Assembly (NCBI GenBank): GCA_021413925.1
Contig: JAIOPL010000027.1
Span: forward strand, 1 to 42,301
DNA: 42,301 bases
From: Verrucomicrobiota bacterium
Lineage (GTDB): Bacteria; Verrucomicrobiota; Verrucomicrobiia; Chthoniobacterales; UBA6821
Reading direction: 5' to 3'
Both the position numbers and the translations under genes were made by a program. Below, in pieces: positions 19,267 to 28,504 of the stretch. The notes beneath the pieces are model-generated. The model had not been told where the DNA came from and made no database searches. It was given only the letters and a program-made list of their open reading frames with translations. Positions within the stretch are counted from its first letter, which is position 1. Each line of letters opens with the position of its first letter.

Positions 19267-19515
19267 TAGAGCATTATCTAATTAATTTGTCGTTCCCGGT
19301 AAAATCATCAGAGTCGTTGAAAATACAAAGGTTCACGCGGAGGCGCGGAGAACGCAGAGTTTTTTCTAATGAAATTGGATAGTGATGATTAGCCTCCACT
19401 CATTCACTGAAATCAGACGTAATGATTTCATCTCTATCCACCGCGTTCTCCGCGCCTCCGCGTGAAACATTTCTGTCTTACTGCAAATGCGTCAGAATAA
19501 ATCAAAAATGCCCTA
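19267..19515. mobile_element. MITE-like element 2, 249 bp, inverted relative to element 1
   Basis: The left end TAGAGCAT (19267) and right end ATGCCCTA (19515) are near-inverted. Inner perfect arms of 24 bp pair 19332-19355 with 19443-19466. The end sequences match element 1 in reverse orientation: TTGTCGTTC at 19287-19295 corresponds to GAACGACAG at 18355, and ATGCGTCAG near 19491 to TGACGCATG near 18156. Together the two elements frame a ~1.38-kb unit holding repeat B and exoD. Confidence 0.8.
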
Positions 19516-19792
19516 GACACCTACGACTGGCGAGTTGAGGTAGGAATGGTAAAGACAGCCTCTTTAGGGATGCATAATCCTGGTTTATTTCGGCGTACCA
19601 TCTGGAAAAATGGAAAAAGTAAGCCTTTTCACTATGCGAAGGGTGTGGAGTGGCCATCCTTTTCACATGGTAGATTGGGTTCATGGGAAAGCTTTCAACC
19701 GCCAAGGGGAAAGACCGGATCGCCGATGCCTTGAAAATATCACTGACTTTTCCGAGTCTGTGTTTGTGAGGGTGTAAGAAAAACTCCATCCC
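19516..19792. other. Non-coding gap before the P-type ATPase
   Basis: 277 bp with no supported gene, repeat or terminator. The last bases (GTGAGGGTGTAAG, then ACTCCATCCC before the ATG) contain no usual ribosome-binding site at the normal distance. Confidence 0.4.
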
Positions 19793-22543
19793 ATGACCCC
19801 CGCCTTTCCGATCGCACGGCAGGATGTGGGATCATCATGGCATTCCCTGGATTCGGAAGCTGTCAGTAGGGTGCTTCGGGTCGATCCCGAAAGGGGATTG
19901 GAGAACAGCGAGGTGACGGGGAGGCGCGAGGAGTCCGGCTGGAACACACTTCCGGAGGCACGTACCCGACCGCTTGCGATGCTCTTTCTCGGACAATTCG
20001 CCAGCCCCCTGATCTACCTCCTGCTCGCGGCCGCGATCATAGCCTTGGTGATGGGGGATCGGCGTGATGCGATCGTGATCCTGGGTGTTTTGATCATGAA
20101 TTCCCTGATCGGCACCTTCCAGGAAGGAAGGGCCGAACGAACCATGGACGCCCTCAGGAGGCTTACCCTGGCAAGAGCACGGGTTATCAGGAACGGGATC
20201 GAGCAGGAAATCACAGCCCGGGAACTGCTTCCGGGTGATCTGCTCCTTCTCTCCGCCGGGGACCGGCTCGGGGCAGACGCACGCGTGATCCAGTCGGCCT
20301 CCCTGAGCACCGACGAGTCGGCCTTGACTGGGGAGTCTCTTCCCGTTTTCAAACAGGCCGATAGCCTTCCGCCGGCGACCTCCCTGGCGGAGAGGCACAA
20401 TATGCTCTACTCGGGGACGCATGTCACCACGGGGCGTGGACGAGCTCTCATCGTCGCGACAGGGATGAAGTCGGAGTTGGGTAAGATTGCGGCCCTTGCC
20501 ACATCCACGATCGAACCCAAGACACCGCTGGAGGTGCGGATCACCCTGTTCGGCGGTTCTCTTGCCCTGGCTTCCGCCCTGATCTTTCTCGTGATTCTCG
20601 GCTTTGGAATGGCCCGGGGTCTTCCTTTTCAGGAGATCCTGATGGTGGCACTCAGCCAATTGGTCTCCGTGGTTCCGGAAGGACTCCCGGTCGCCATGAC
20701 CATCGCTTTGGCGGTGGGCATGCAGCGGATGGCCCTTCGAGGAGCTGTCGTGCGGCGCCTCGGAGCGATCGAGACCCTGGGATCGACCAGCGTCATCTGC
20801 AGTGACAAGACCGGAACCCTGACAAGAAACGAGATGACCGTCGCCCGGCTCTGGCTTCCCGACACCGGAATGATGGAGGTGAGCGGCGAGGGATATGCCC
20901 CCGAAGGGGTGATCACCCAGGGCGGGCTTCCGATCAATGAAGCGATGAGACGATCCCTCCATCCACTCGCCGAGGCCCTGCTTCTCTGCAACGACGCCCG
21001 CCTTCTCCCACCCGACGCGCGGCATCCACGATGGCACATTCTGGGGGATCCCACCGAGGCGGCCCTGCTGACACTTGCCGGCAAGCTTGGCTCGGGCATG
21101 GAAGAAGTCAGGGGACGATGGCAGCGCGTCTCCGAGATGCCATTTCACCCTTCCTCGAAAATCATGGCGACCCTGGATCGCAACGGCGACTCCCTCTTCA
21201 GGATCTCGCTCAAGGGAGCCCCAGAAGTGATCATCCCCCTCTGTGCCTGGGCAGGCTCGGCAGGGGGCGTCATGCCACTGGATTTGTCGCTGAAAGCGAA
21301 GGCTCTCGGAATTGCCGGAGAGATGTCAGGTCAGGCACTTCGCTGCCTTGCGGTGGCCGCGTGGGATCATCCCCGACTTCTTGAGCAAGACGGAGCAGAA
21401 CAGTTTATCGGAAAGCTCACCCTGCTCGGCCTGGTAGGACAGATGGATGCTCCCCGCGAGGAAGTTGCCCGGGCGCTGGAGTCGAGTGCATCGGCCGGAA
21501 TCCGCACGATCATGCTCACCGGTGATCACAAGGCAACGGGTCTCGCCATTGCACGAAAGCTCGGGATCGCGAAGGAGGAGGACATCGCCATGGAGGGATC
21601 GGAATTGGAATCCCTTCCGGATGATGCTCTACCGGACGCCCTTCGCCGCATCTCTGTCTTCGCGAGGGTTTACCCCGAGCAGAAGCTCAGGATCGTCAAA
21701 GCCCTTCAGTCCAGCGGCGAGATTGTCGCAATGACAGGAGACGGAGTGAACGATGCACCTGCGCTGGCAAGGGCGGATGTCGGAGTGGCCATGGGCAGTG
21801 GGACGGAGGTCGCCAAGAGCGCGTCGAGGATCGTCCTCACGGATAACAACTTCGCAACACTCATCGCCGCCATCCGCGAAGGGCGCATCGTGTACCGGAA
21901 TATTAAGAAAGTGATCCTTTTTCTTTTTGCGACCTCTCTCGACGAGGTGATGGTCCTCCTGCTGGCGCTCTTTTCCGGTTACCCCCTCCCCTTGGCGGCA
22001 GTTCAGATTCTCTGGATCAATGTGGTCACCGAGAGTGTCGCCACGGTGAACCTTGTGATGGAAGGAGCTGAGGGTGATGAGATGCGGCACCCCCCAGTTC
22101 CCCCGGATGATCCCCTCCTCGATCGGGAGATGATGAAGCGTCTCCTCGTGATGGTCTCTTCCTCCGTGCTGGTAGTGTTCGGATTCTACCTGTGGCGTCT
22201 CTCCACGGGGGTTCCCTTTGTGCTGGTGCAGAGCGAGACCTTCACGCTGATGGCCGTGACACAGTGGTTCAATGTGCTTAACTGCAGAAACCGGATCCGA
22301 TCCGCCGTGGATTCCAGGGTATTCAGTAACGTCTGGCTCACGGGCGGACTCCTCTGCGGCATTCTCCTCCAGTTGCTGGTCATCTACAGCGAAGCGCTGA
22401 ACCGCTACTTCCACACCACCCCGATCCCCCTGCGGGATCTCCTGCTAATCATCGCGCTTGGCAGTCTCGTCCTCGTGCCCGAGGAGATCCGGAAATTCCT
22501 CAAACGAAGGAAACTCCGAAAGGGGCGCGAAGGAGAAGCTTGA
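19793..22543 (+). CDS. P-type (P2) cation-transporting ATPase
   Basis: A 916-residue ATPase of the calcium-pump-like P2 class. In order: N-terminal cation-ATPase domain with WHSLDSEAVSRVLRVDPERGL; membrane helices M1-M2; actuator domain with the TGES loop (ALTGESLPV, near residue 180); M4 with PEGLP (near 295); the phosphorylated Asp338 in SDKTGTLT; a nucleotide-binding domain; the hinge GDGVNDAPAL (near 650); and six C-terminal helices. Family members export Ca2+ (or Mn2+/Na+) using ATP. PEGLP in M4 favours Ca2+, but the ion cannot be fixed from sequence alone. There is no heavy-metal CPC motif. It is monocistronic. Confidence 0.93.
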   Translation: MTPAFPIARQDVGSSWHSLDSEAVSRVLRVDPERGLENSEVTGRREESGWNTLPEARTRPLAMLFLGQFASPLIYLLLAAAIIALVMGDRRDAIVILGVLIMNSLIGTFQEGRAERTMDALRRLTLARARVIRNGIEQEITARELLPGDLLLLSAGDRLGADARVIQSASLSTDESALTGESLPVFKQADSLPPATSLAERHNMLYSGTHVTTGRGRALIVATGMKSELGKIAALATSTIEPKTPLEVRITLFGGSLALASALIFLVILGFGMARGLPFQEILMVALSQLVSVVPEGLPVAMTIALAVGMQRMALRGAVVRRLGAIETLGSTSVICSDKTGTLTRNEMTVARLWLPDTGMMEVSGEGYAPEGVITQGGLPINEAMRRSLHPLAEALLLCNDARLLPPDARHPRWHILGDPTEAALLTLAGKLGSGMEEVRGRWQRVSEMPFHPSSKIMATLDRNGDSLFRISLKGAPEVIIPLCAWAGSAGGVMPLDLSLKAKALGIAGEMSGQALRCLAVAAWDHPRLLEQDGAEQFIGKLTLLGLVGQMDAPREEVARALESSASAGIRTIMLTGDHKATGLAIARKLGIAKEEDIAMEGSELESLPDDALPDALRRISVFARVYPEQKLRIVKALQSSGEIVAMTGDGVNDAPALARADVGVAMGSGTEVAKSASRIVLTDNNFATLIAAIREGRIVYRNIKKVILFLFATSLDEVMVLLLALFSGYPLPLAAVQILWINVVTESVATVNLVMEGAEGDEMRHPPVPPDDPLLDREMMKRLLVMVSSSVLVVFGFYLWRLSTGVPFVLVQSETFTLMAVTQWFNVLNCRNRIRSAVDSRVFSNVWLTGGLLCGILLQLLVIYSEALNRYFHTTPIPLRDLLLIIALGSLVLVPEEIRKFLKRRKLRKGREGEA

Positions 22544-22809
22544 TGATGAAGGTTCTCCGCAGTCGTCAGCGGAAGGAAATCTGAAAACAGGAAAACAAGA
22601 ATCAGGTCAAAGGCTTGGAAGTTTGGATGCAAGGCCAGACGCCCCAAGTGTCAGCCGTAGAAAAGGCGCGTGGGAACGCGGCTTAGTCATTTGAGGCTTA
22701 GGCCGAGAAGTCCGAAGCTCAGCAGAGCAAGGATGCCTGATCGGGGACGATCGGCAGACAAATCCTACGGCAAGTGCAGGGCGGCCGCTATTCGCCAACT
22801 CTCACAATA
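22544..22809. other. Non-coding gap with possible structured sequence
   Basis: 266 bp between the convergent ATPase and pgl genes, with no supported gene. It is rich in local hairpins, for example CGCG with a TGGGAA loop near 22670, and a stem TGATCG/CGATCG closed by a GGGA loop at 22734-22756. The GGGA loop echoes the dispersed structured repeats, but the flanking GGCA/TGCC pairing is missing. Whether it is an RNA gene is unknown. Confidence 0.3.
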
Positions 22810-23526
22810 CTACAACCCTGAAGCGGCGGCGGTGTCGGTGAGTAGTAGCGCGTTGTCCTGACTGATCCTTCCTCCAGGGATGGAGGGGTCTGCTGCCCGT
22901 AGCTTCACGATCATCGGAATCTTCGCAGCCCCCGTGGCGAGCCACATGATCTTTCTGGAGCGGTTGATCATCGGGTAGGTCAGAGTCATCCGGCGGCGGT
23001 TCTGGTAGAGATTCACCGGATCGGTCAGCGCCACATCGCGGTCAGTGACCTCCAGAACTGGATCATTCGGAGTCAACGAGGCCGTGTGGCCGTCGGGTCC
23101 AAGGCCAAGATGAGCCATATCGAGAATCGGGGGATTCCCGCAGATTTCCTGAAGGACCTTCTCGTACTCCTTGGCTCCCTCGACAGGATCAGCTGCATTC
23201 ACCGGCATTGCGTGGATATTCTCTTTCGGGATGGGGGCACCATTTTCACCTTGATCAAGGAGTGACTCATGCAGGTGGGTCAGGTTTCGGTCGGGGTCTC
23301 CCTCGGGAGCGATGCGCTCATCGATCTGGAAGACATGGACTTGGGACCAAGGCACCTCTTCAGAGGCAAGATCCCGCAGCATGGCCCAGGGAGTCTTGCC
23401 GCCACTGACGGCAAGGGTGAAGACTCCACGAGCAGCTACTGCCTGGCGGGCGGCATCTGCAATTACTCCTGCGGCGGCCTTCGCCACCGCATCATCATCA
23501 GCTAGGACTTCGATCTTAAGAGCCAT
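22810..23526 (-). CDS. pgl: 6-phosphogluconolactonase
   Basis: A 238-residue NagB/RpiA-like protein of DevB/Pgl type. It hydrolyses 6-phosphogluconolactone in the oxidative pentose phosphate pathway. Visible segments are LAVSGGKTPWAMLRDL (phosphate loop), VHVFQIDERIAPEGDPDRN, MAHLGLGPDGHTASLTPNDPVL and the RRMTLTYPMINRSRKIMWLATG strand. It starts 21 bp after the pgi stop, so the two probably form one transcript drawing on glucose 6-phosphate. Zwf and Gnd are not in this window. Confidence 0.93.
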   Translation of the reverse strand: MALKIEVLADDDAVAKAAAGVIADAARQAVAARGVFTLAVSGGKTPWAMLRDLASEEVPWSQVHVFQIDERIAPEGDPDRNLTHLHESLLDQGENGAPIPKENIHAMPVNAADPVEGAKEYEKVLQEICGNPPILDMAHLGLGPDGHTASLTPNDPVLEVTDRDVALTDPVNLYQNRRRMTLTYPMINRSRKIMWLATGAAKIPMIVKLRAADPSIPGGRISQDNALLLTDTAAASGL

Positions 23527-23547
23527 GACTTGATAGTGGTTAGATGG

Positions 23548-25170
23548 CTACTTCTTCGCCCTGTAGCGGCGGATGAGGGCGTTCGTGGAGCTGTCGTGCT
23601 TGAGCTCGGGCTCGGTCGGCGCCTCCAACTCGGGAATGATGTGCTGGGCAAGCTGCTTACCGAGCTCTACGCCCCACTGGTCGAAGGAGTTGATCCCCCA
23701 GACAACACCCTGTGTGAAGACGCTATGCTCATAGAGAGCGACCAGAACGCCGAGGGTATGCGGATCGAGCTTGTCGGCCATGATGACATTCGAGGGACGG
23801 TTTCCCTCGAAGACGCGGTGAGGATTCAGCCAATCGGGCGTCCCTTCGGCCTTCACCTGCTCGGGAGTCTTGCCGAAGGCGAGCGCCTCGGCCTGCGCGA
23901 AGATATTCGAGATGAGATAATTGTGGTGGTGACCCAGCTCGTTGATTGCCTTGTTGAATCCGATGAAGTCGCACGGGATGAGGCGTGTTCCTTGGTGGAT
24001 CAGCTGGTAGAAGGAGTGCTGGCCGTTCGTGCCGGGCTCGCCCCAGTAGATCGGACCGGTGTCGAAGGTGACATGGGTGCCGTCGAGGCGGACCGACTTG
24101 CCGTTACTCTCCATCGTGAGCTGCTGGAGGTAGGCGGGGAAGCGCTTGAGGTACTGCTCGTAGGGAAGCACGGCGATGCTCTGGGCTCCGAAGAAGTCGT
24201 TGTACCAGACGGCAAGCAGACCGAGAAGAACGGGAAGATTCTTGTCGAGCGGGGCCGTGCGGAAGTGCTCGTCCATGGCGTGGAAGCCGGCGAGGAGGTC
24301 TGAGAAGTTCTTCGGACCAATGGCGATCATGGTCGAGAGACCGATCGCGGAGTCCATCGAGTAGCGGCCGCCAACCCAATCCCAGAATCCGAACATATTC
24401 GCGGTATCGATGCCAAACTCGGAGACCTTGGCGGCGTTTGTGGAGACAGCGACGAAGTGTTTGGCGACAGCTGAGGCATCATTGCCAAAGCCAGCAAGCG
24501 ACCATTCGCGGGCGCTGTTGGCATTGGTCATGGTCTCGAGTGTGGTGAAGGTCTTCGAGGAGACGATGAAGAGGGTCTCGGTGGGATCGAGATCACGAAC
24601 GGCCTCGGAGAAATCGGTGCCGTCGACATTGGAGACAAAGCGGAAGGTCATGTCACGGTCGCTGTAGGCCTTGAGCGCCTCGTAGGCCATGACCGGACCC
24701 AGATCGGAGCCGCCGATGCCGATATTGATCACGTTCTTGATGCGCTTGCCGGTGTGGCCCTTCCACTCGCCGGAGCGGATGCGATCGGCAAAGGAACCCA
24801 TGGCCTCCAGGACCTTGTGGACCTCTGGGACAACATCGATACCGTCGACCTTGATCACCGCATTCTTAGGGGCTCGGAGAGCAACATGGAGAACGGCGCG
24901 GTCCTCGGTGATGTTGATCTTCTCCCCGGCGAACATCTTGTCGCGGTGAGCTTCAAGACCGACTTCCTTCGCAAGCTGGACGAGGTCCTTGAGGGTCTCG
25001 TCGTTGACGCGGTTCTTCGAGTAGTCAAGGTAGAGGCCGCAAGCCTCGGCAGTCAGGCGTTCGCCACGCTTCGGGTCGGCGGCGAAGAGATCCTTGAGTG
25101 ACGTCTTGGCGATCTGGTTGCGATTGGCTTCGAGTGCCTTCCAGGCAGGGAGTTGGGTCGGGTTGGACAT
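23548..25170 (-). CDS. pgi: Glucose-6-phosphate isomerase
   Basis: A 540-residue enzyme, close to the long bacterial Pgi form. It interconverts glucose 6-phosphate and fructose 6-phosphate. Signature stretches are [65 protein letters not shown], and near the C-terminus [14 protein letters not shown]. It is upstream of pgl and divergent from tsaE across a 100-bp gap. Its leader, read on the minus strand (25171-25215), is a run of CCC(A/T)ATT-type words with almost no G and no Shine-Dalgarno site. Confidence 0.96.
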   Translation of the reverse strand: MSNPTQLPAWKALEANRNQIAKTSLKDLFAADPKRGERLTAEACGLYLDYSKNRVNDETLKDLVQLAKEVGLEAHRDKMFAGEKINITEDRAVLHVALRAPKNAVIKVDGIDVVPEVHKVLEAMGSFADRIRSGEWKGHTGKRIKNVINIGIGGSDLGPVMAYEALKAYSDRDMTFRFVSNVDGTDFSEAVRDLDPTETLFIVSSKTFTTLETMTNANSAREWSLAGFGNDASAVAKHFVAVSTNAAKVSEFGIDTANMFGFWDWVGGRYSMDSAIGLSTMIAIGPKNFSDLLAGFHAMDEHFRTAPLDKNLPVLLGLLAVWYNDFFGAQSIAVLPYEQYLKRFPAYLQQLTMESNGKSVRLDGTHVTFDTGPIYWGEPGTNGQHSFYQLIHQGTRLIPCDFIGFNKAINELGHHHNYLISNIFAQAEALAFGKTPEQVKAEGTPDWLNPHRVFEGNRPSNVIMADKLDPHTLGVLVALYEHSVFTQGVVWGINSFDQWGVELGKQLAQHIIPELEAPTEPELKHDSSTNALIRRYRAKK

Positions 25171-25270
25171 AGTAATTAGGAGATGGGTAATAGGGAATTG
25201 GGAATGGGGTTGTTCCGTGGGTGGACAGTAGTATTGCTAGCGCTAATTACCCAACTAGAATGGCTCAGAA

Positions 25271-25726
25271 ATGGCAACCGACAATCCTGTCACACATCAA
25301 CTGGGAGAACATACTGCCCGGAGCGTTCAGGAAACGGACGCCATTGCCGCAGAACTTCTGCCGCTGATGCTGAAGTCGGGTGTAGTCAGTCTGGAGGGGC
25401 CGCTCGGTGCCGGAAAAACCCACTTCGTCAAAGCAACAGCCCTCGCCATGGGGATTACCGAAGATGTGACCAGTCCGACCTTCACTCTGCTTCAGAGCTA
25501 TGGTTTCGGAGAAAACCGCCTGCATCACTCGGACTGGTACAGGTTGGAATCCGAATCCGAGGTGCTAGCCCTAGGATTGGAAGATTACTATAATGACGGG
25601 CTGATGTTCATCGAATGGGGAGACAGGTTTGCCGGCATCCTTCCTCCCGGGACGCTGAGGATCCGGATTGAGCCACAGCTTGTGGGCACGGAAGAGATCC
25701 GCACGTTCCGCTGGGAAATGCTCTAA
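25271..25726 (+). CDS. tsaE: tRNA threonylcarbamoyladenosine biosynthesis ATPase TsaE
   Basis: A 151-residue P-loop ATPase. Walker A GPLGAGKT lies near residues 43-50, followed by TSPTFTLLQSY (switch region), HSDWYRLESESE and FIEWGDRFAGILP, all typical of TsaE. It supports the TsaB-TsaD complex that places t6A at position 37 of ANN-decoding tRNAs. TsaB begins 1 bp after its stop codon, so the two are cotranscribed. TsaD is not in the window. Confidence 0.95.
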   Translation: MATDNPVTHQLGEHTARSVQETDAIAAELLPLMLKSGVVSLEGPLGAGKTHFVKATALAMGITEDVTSPTFTLLQSYGFGENRLHHSDWYRLESESEVLALGLEDYYNDGLMFIEWGDRFAGILPPGTLRIRIEPQLVGTEEIRTFRWEML

Positions 25727-25727
25727 A

Positions 25728-26366
25728 ATGACGATGAAGATCCTTTCCCTCGACTCCTCATCACCGGTCGCCTCGGTTGCCTTCGTTTCCTTCAATAAAG
25801 GAACACCGGAGGTTCTCTTTGAAAAGCAGACCCCCCATGCGCGATCCGACTCCTCGGCTCTCTTCGAGGGGCTGAGGAATGCCGTGGAGACATGCGGCCT
25901 GCCCGATGCACTCTGCGTGGGACTTGGTCCTGGATCGTATAATGGCCTGCGTGCAGGAATTGCAGCCGCCAGAGGGTTCGCCACGGCGCGGAATCTCCCG
26001 CTCTATGCCATTCCCTCCCCCTTGGCACTGCATGGTCCGGATGAGGGGTTCTGGGCTGTCGGGGATGCACGGGGAGGCCATTACTGGATAGCGCGGATTC
26101 AACTGGGGGTATTCGTGGAGGAACCTCGGCTACTTTCTCCCGCAGAGACACTGAGTCATCTGAGCTCGTATGCCGATCTGCCCATACTCGGGTCGGCGTC
26201 ATTGCCGGAAATCGAGAGCCTGGTGAGGGCCACCCCACGTGCCGTACGACTTGCAATCCTTGCAGAAAAGAACGATCCCTCTTTTCTCGTATCGGTAACT
26301 CCCGAGCCAATCTACCTGAAGCCTCCCCACATCACCCCGCCAAGAGCCATAGCCACCGTATCATGA
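25728..26366 (+). CDS. tsaB: tRNA threonylcarbamoyladenosine biosynthesis protein TsaB
   Basis: A 212-residue member of the ASKHA fold (YeaZ family). The ATG at 25728 gives MTMKILSLDSSSP, the canonical TsaB opening; another ATG lies 6 bp further. Later segments are HARSDSSALFEGLRNAVE and GLGPGSYNGLRAGIAAARGFATA, which is diagnostic. TsaB is the catalytically silent partner of TsaD in t6A synthesis. It is placed 1 bp after tsaE, and its stop overlaps the PBP2 start by 4 bp. Confidence 0.93.
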   Translation: MTMKILSLDSSSPVASVAFVSFNKGTPEVLFEKQTPHARSDSSALFEGLRNAVETCGLPDALCVGLGPGSYNGLRAGIAAARGFATARNLPLYAIPSPLALHGPDEGFWAVGDARGGHYWIARIQLGVFVEEPRLLSPAETLSHLSSYADLPILGSASLPEIESLVRATPRAVRLAILAEKNDPSFLVSVTPEPIYLKPPHITPPRAIATVS

Positions 26367-28288
26367 GCCTACGGATCCTTCTTCTTACCCAGCTTTGGTC
26401 TCTTTCTCTCGTCTTCCCGGCACTGGCACAGATGAACAATGGGACGAATGCACCCGTCGATGAGAATCCCAAACCCACATGGGAGACCCAGAAGCAGGCG
26501 CGAACCTTCCAGCTTGGAATTCCTGCCCCGAGAGGCCAGATCACCGATAGGAACGGCTACCCGCTTGCCCAGACTCGTCTCAGTTACAACCTAGCGCTTC
26601 AGTTCCCCACCCCGCTCGACTGGAACGAAGCCAAGGTCCTGGCTTTTGCCCGCCAACACATCACGTTCGCCAAGGGGTTCCTTGGACGCCAGATCTTGCT
26701 GCGCGATCAGGCTATCCTGAATCATTACCGCAACCGTGGGCTCCTACCGCTGACTCTGCTCGAGGATCTGCAGCCTGAGGAACTGGCCGCCGCCAGACGT
26801 GGCCTCACGAGTGCCCTGGTGCTCCAGCAGGTCTACGCGCGCATTTATCCCAATGGGCAATTTGCCTCCCACATCATCGGCTATACCGGCAAGGAAGCTC
26901 CGCTCTCCATCCGTCCGATCGAGAACAAGGACCTCATCTTCACAGAAAGCGAGGGGCGCGAGGGGATCGAGCAAACCTTCGACTATCAGCTGAAAGGACA
27001 CCCCGGCAGCATCCATGTCACCTACGATGCGGAGGGGCGCAAGACCTCGGAGAGGATCGCCAAGCCTCCCGTTCCCGGCGACAACGTGATCACAACCATT
27101 GATCAGAATCTTCAGCGCATCTGCGAGAAGGTCCTGAGTGAGAATTGCAAGCGCGGTGCCATCGTGGTGATCGATCCCTGGACGGGTGAAATTCATGCCA
27201 TGGCCTCCTGGCCGGAATACAATCCGAACCACTTCGTTCCTATCCTGAATCCTGAGATCTACAGACAGCTCAGCGAAGATCCTTCCACGCCGTTGCTGCC
27301 CCGAGCTTATCGCTCCGCTTACCCCCCCGGCTCCACCTTCAAGACCTTTGTCGCACTCTCCGGGTTCCAGTCCGGCAAGCTCGCTGCCAACGATATCTAT
27401 AGCGGCCCCACTGCGATCGATATCGGCAACTTCACCTTTCACAACTGGAAGAAGACCAATGCGGGTCGCCTGAATTTTGTCGAGGCACTCACCCAGTCAT
27501 GTAACACATGGTTCATTCAGGCCGGCATCAAGATCGGGGCACAAAATATCATCACTTGGACCGAACGTCTGGGACTCGGAAAGAAGACAGGCATCCCGCT
27601 CAAAGCCGAATCAGGCGGCATCATTCCTACCGATGAATACATGATCCGCACCCAGAAGCGGAAGATCCTCAAGGGCGATGTCGCCAACATGAGCATCGGA
27701 CAAGGTGCCATCGTCATCACCCCTCTCCAGATGGCCCAGGCTTACGGGGCAATCGCCTCGGGTGGACAATTCCACCAGACACGGCTCGTGAAGCAGATCC
27801 AAGGCATCGATAATAAAGTTGTCTCCGCCTACCCGGACCGCCTCCGGGATGACCTCCAGATCAAGCCCGAGGATATGGAGACGCTAAAAAAAGGTCTCGT
27901 GGCCGTGACCGAAGATGGACAGGGGACGGCCCATCACGCGCAGGTGAAGGGATACCATGTCGCCGGAAAGACCGGTACTGCCCAATGGGGTGGCGGAGGG
28001 AACAAGGAGAAGCAGCGCACCGCCGCATGGTTTGCGGGATTTGTTCCCGCTGAGAATCCCCAGTATGCCTTTGCCGCCGTCTATGAGGGAGAACCTGGCG
28101 ATAACAACATCCATGGAGGCAGTCACGCCGCACCGCTTATCGGCAAAGTCCTCCAGGAGGTCTACGGCTCGAAAGAGGAAAAAGAATCGAAATCCACCGA
28201 CTCTTCCGACCAGACCGATAAGAATAAGGCAGAGAAGTCCGATAAGTCTAAGGATCAGGATCAGCCCACGACGGATCAGTCAAACTAG
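26363..28288 (+). CDS. mrdA: Penicillin-binding protein 2-like transpeptidase
   Basis: A 641-residue class B PBP. The N-terminal dimerisation domain starts at RGQITDRNGYPLAQ. The transpeptidase motifs are complete: S324-T-F-K327, S379-C-N381 and K536-T-G-T539. The family crosslinks lateral-wall peptidoglycan with RodA during elongation. Two oddities: the N-terminus (LLTQLWSLSLVFPALAQ) looks like a cleavable signal peptide followed by a ~30-residue polar stretch rather than a long membrane anchor, and the last ~45 residues are a Lys/Asp/Ser/Glu-rich tail. Its ATG overlaps the tsaB stop by 4 bp. No mreBCD or rodA is seen nearby. Confidence 0.9.
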   Translation: MSLRILLLTQLWSLSLVFPALAQMNNGTNAPVDENPKPTWETQKQARTFQLGIPAPRGQITDRNGYPLAQTRLSYNLALQFPTPLDWNEAKVLAFARQHITFAKGFLGRQILLRDQAILNHYRNRGLLPLTLLEDLQPEELAAARRGLTSALVLQQVYARIYPNGQFASHIIGYTGKEAPLSIRPIENKDLIFTESEGREGIEQTFDYQLKGHPGSIHVTYDAEGRKTSERIAKPPVPGDNVITTIDQNLQRICEKVLSENCKRGAIVVIDPWTGEIHAMASWPEYNPNHFVPILNPEIYRQLSEDPSTPLLPRAYRSAYPPGSTFKTFVALSGFQSGKLAANDIYSGPTAIDIGNFTFHNWKKTNAGRLNFVEALTQSCNTWFIQAGIKIGAQNIITWTERLGLGKKTGIPLKAESGGIIPTDEYMIRTQKRKILKGDVANMSIGQGAIVITPLQMAQAYGAIASGGQFHQTRLVKQIQGIDNKVVSAYPDRLRDDLQIKPEDMETLKKGLVAVTEDGQGTAHHAQVKGYHVAGKTGTAQWGGGGNKEKQRTAAWFAGFVPAENPQYAFAAVYEGEPGDNNIHGGSHAAPLIGKVLQEVYGSKEEKESKSTDSSDQTDKNKAEKSDKSKDQDQPTTDQSN

Positions 28289-28359
28289 CCATGCCACGGA
28301 AGTGACAGGGAGGGGTTTAGGCTGTAGGTATTTGGACTGTTAGGAAAGAAGAAGAAAAT

Positions 28360-28500
28360 ATCCCGCAGTGGCGCTGAGCACGCAGTGAAAGAATCTTTTA
28401 TTGATCAGGGATAAGCGGACTTAAAATGTCTAACTCGACAGCATGAAAAATCATCATGTCTTTTTCATATCCTCTCAGCGCCTCTGCGCCCCCGCGGGAA
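28360..28500. repeat. Solo imperfect hairpin repeat
   Basis: The left arm near 28361-28386 (CCCGCAGTGGCGCTGAG, then CACGCAGTG) is imperfectly complementary to the right arm near 28471-28499 (CTCAGCGCCTCTGCGCC, then CCCGCGGGA). Arms, spacing and the A/T-rich centre resemble the inner palindromes of the MITE-like elements at 18135 and 19267, but the TAGAGC ends are missing. It lies between PBP2 and the small gene at 28505. Confidence 0.55.
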
Positions 28501-28504
28501 AAAA

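Noticed and set aside
19835-21148. Long open frame (437 codons) on the minus strand
   Set aside because: It lies entirely antisense to the P-type ATPase, whose motifs are unmistakable. Its composition is that of a shadow frame in GC-rich DNA.
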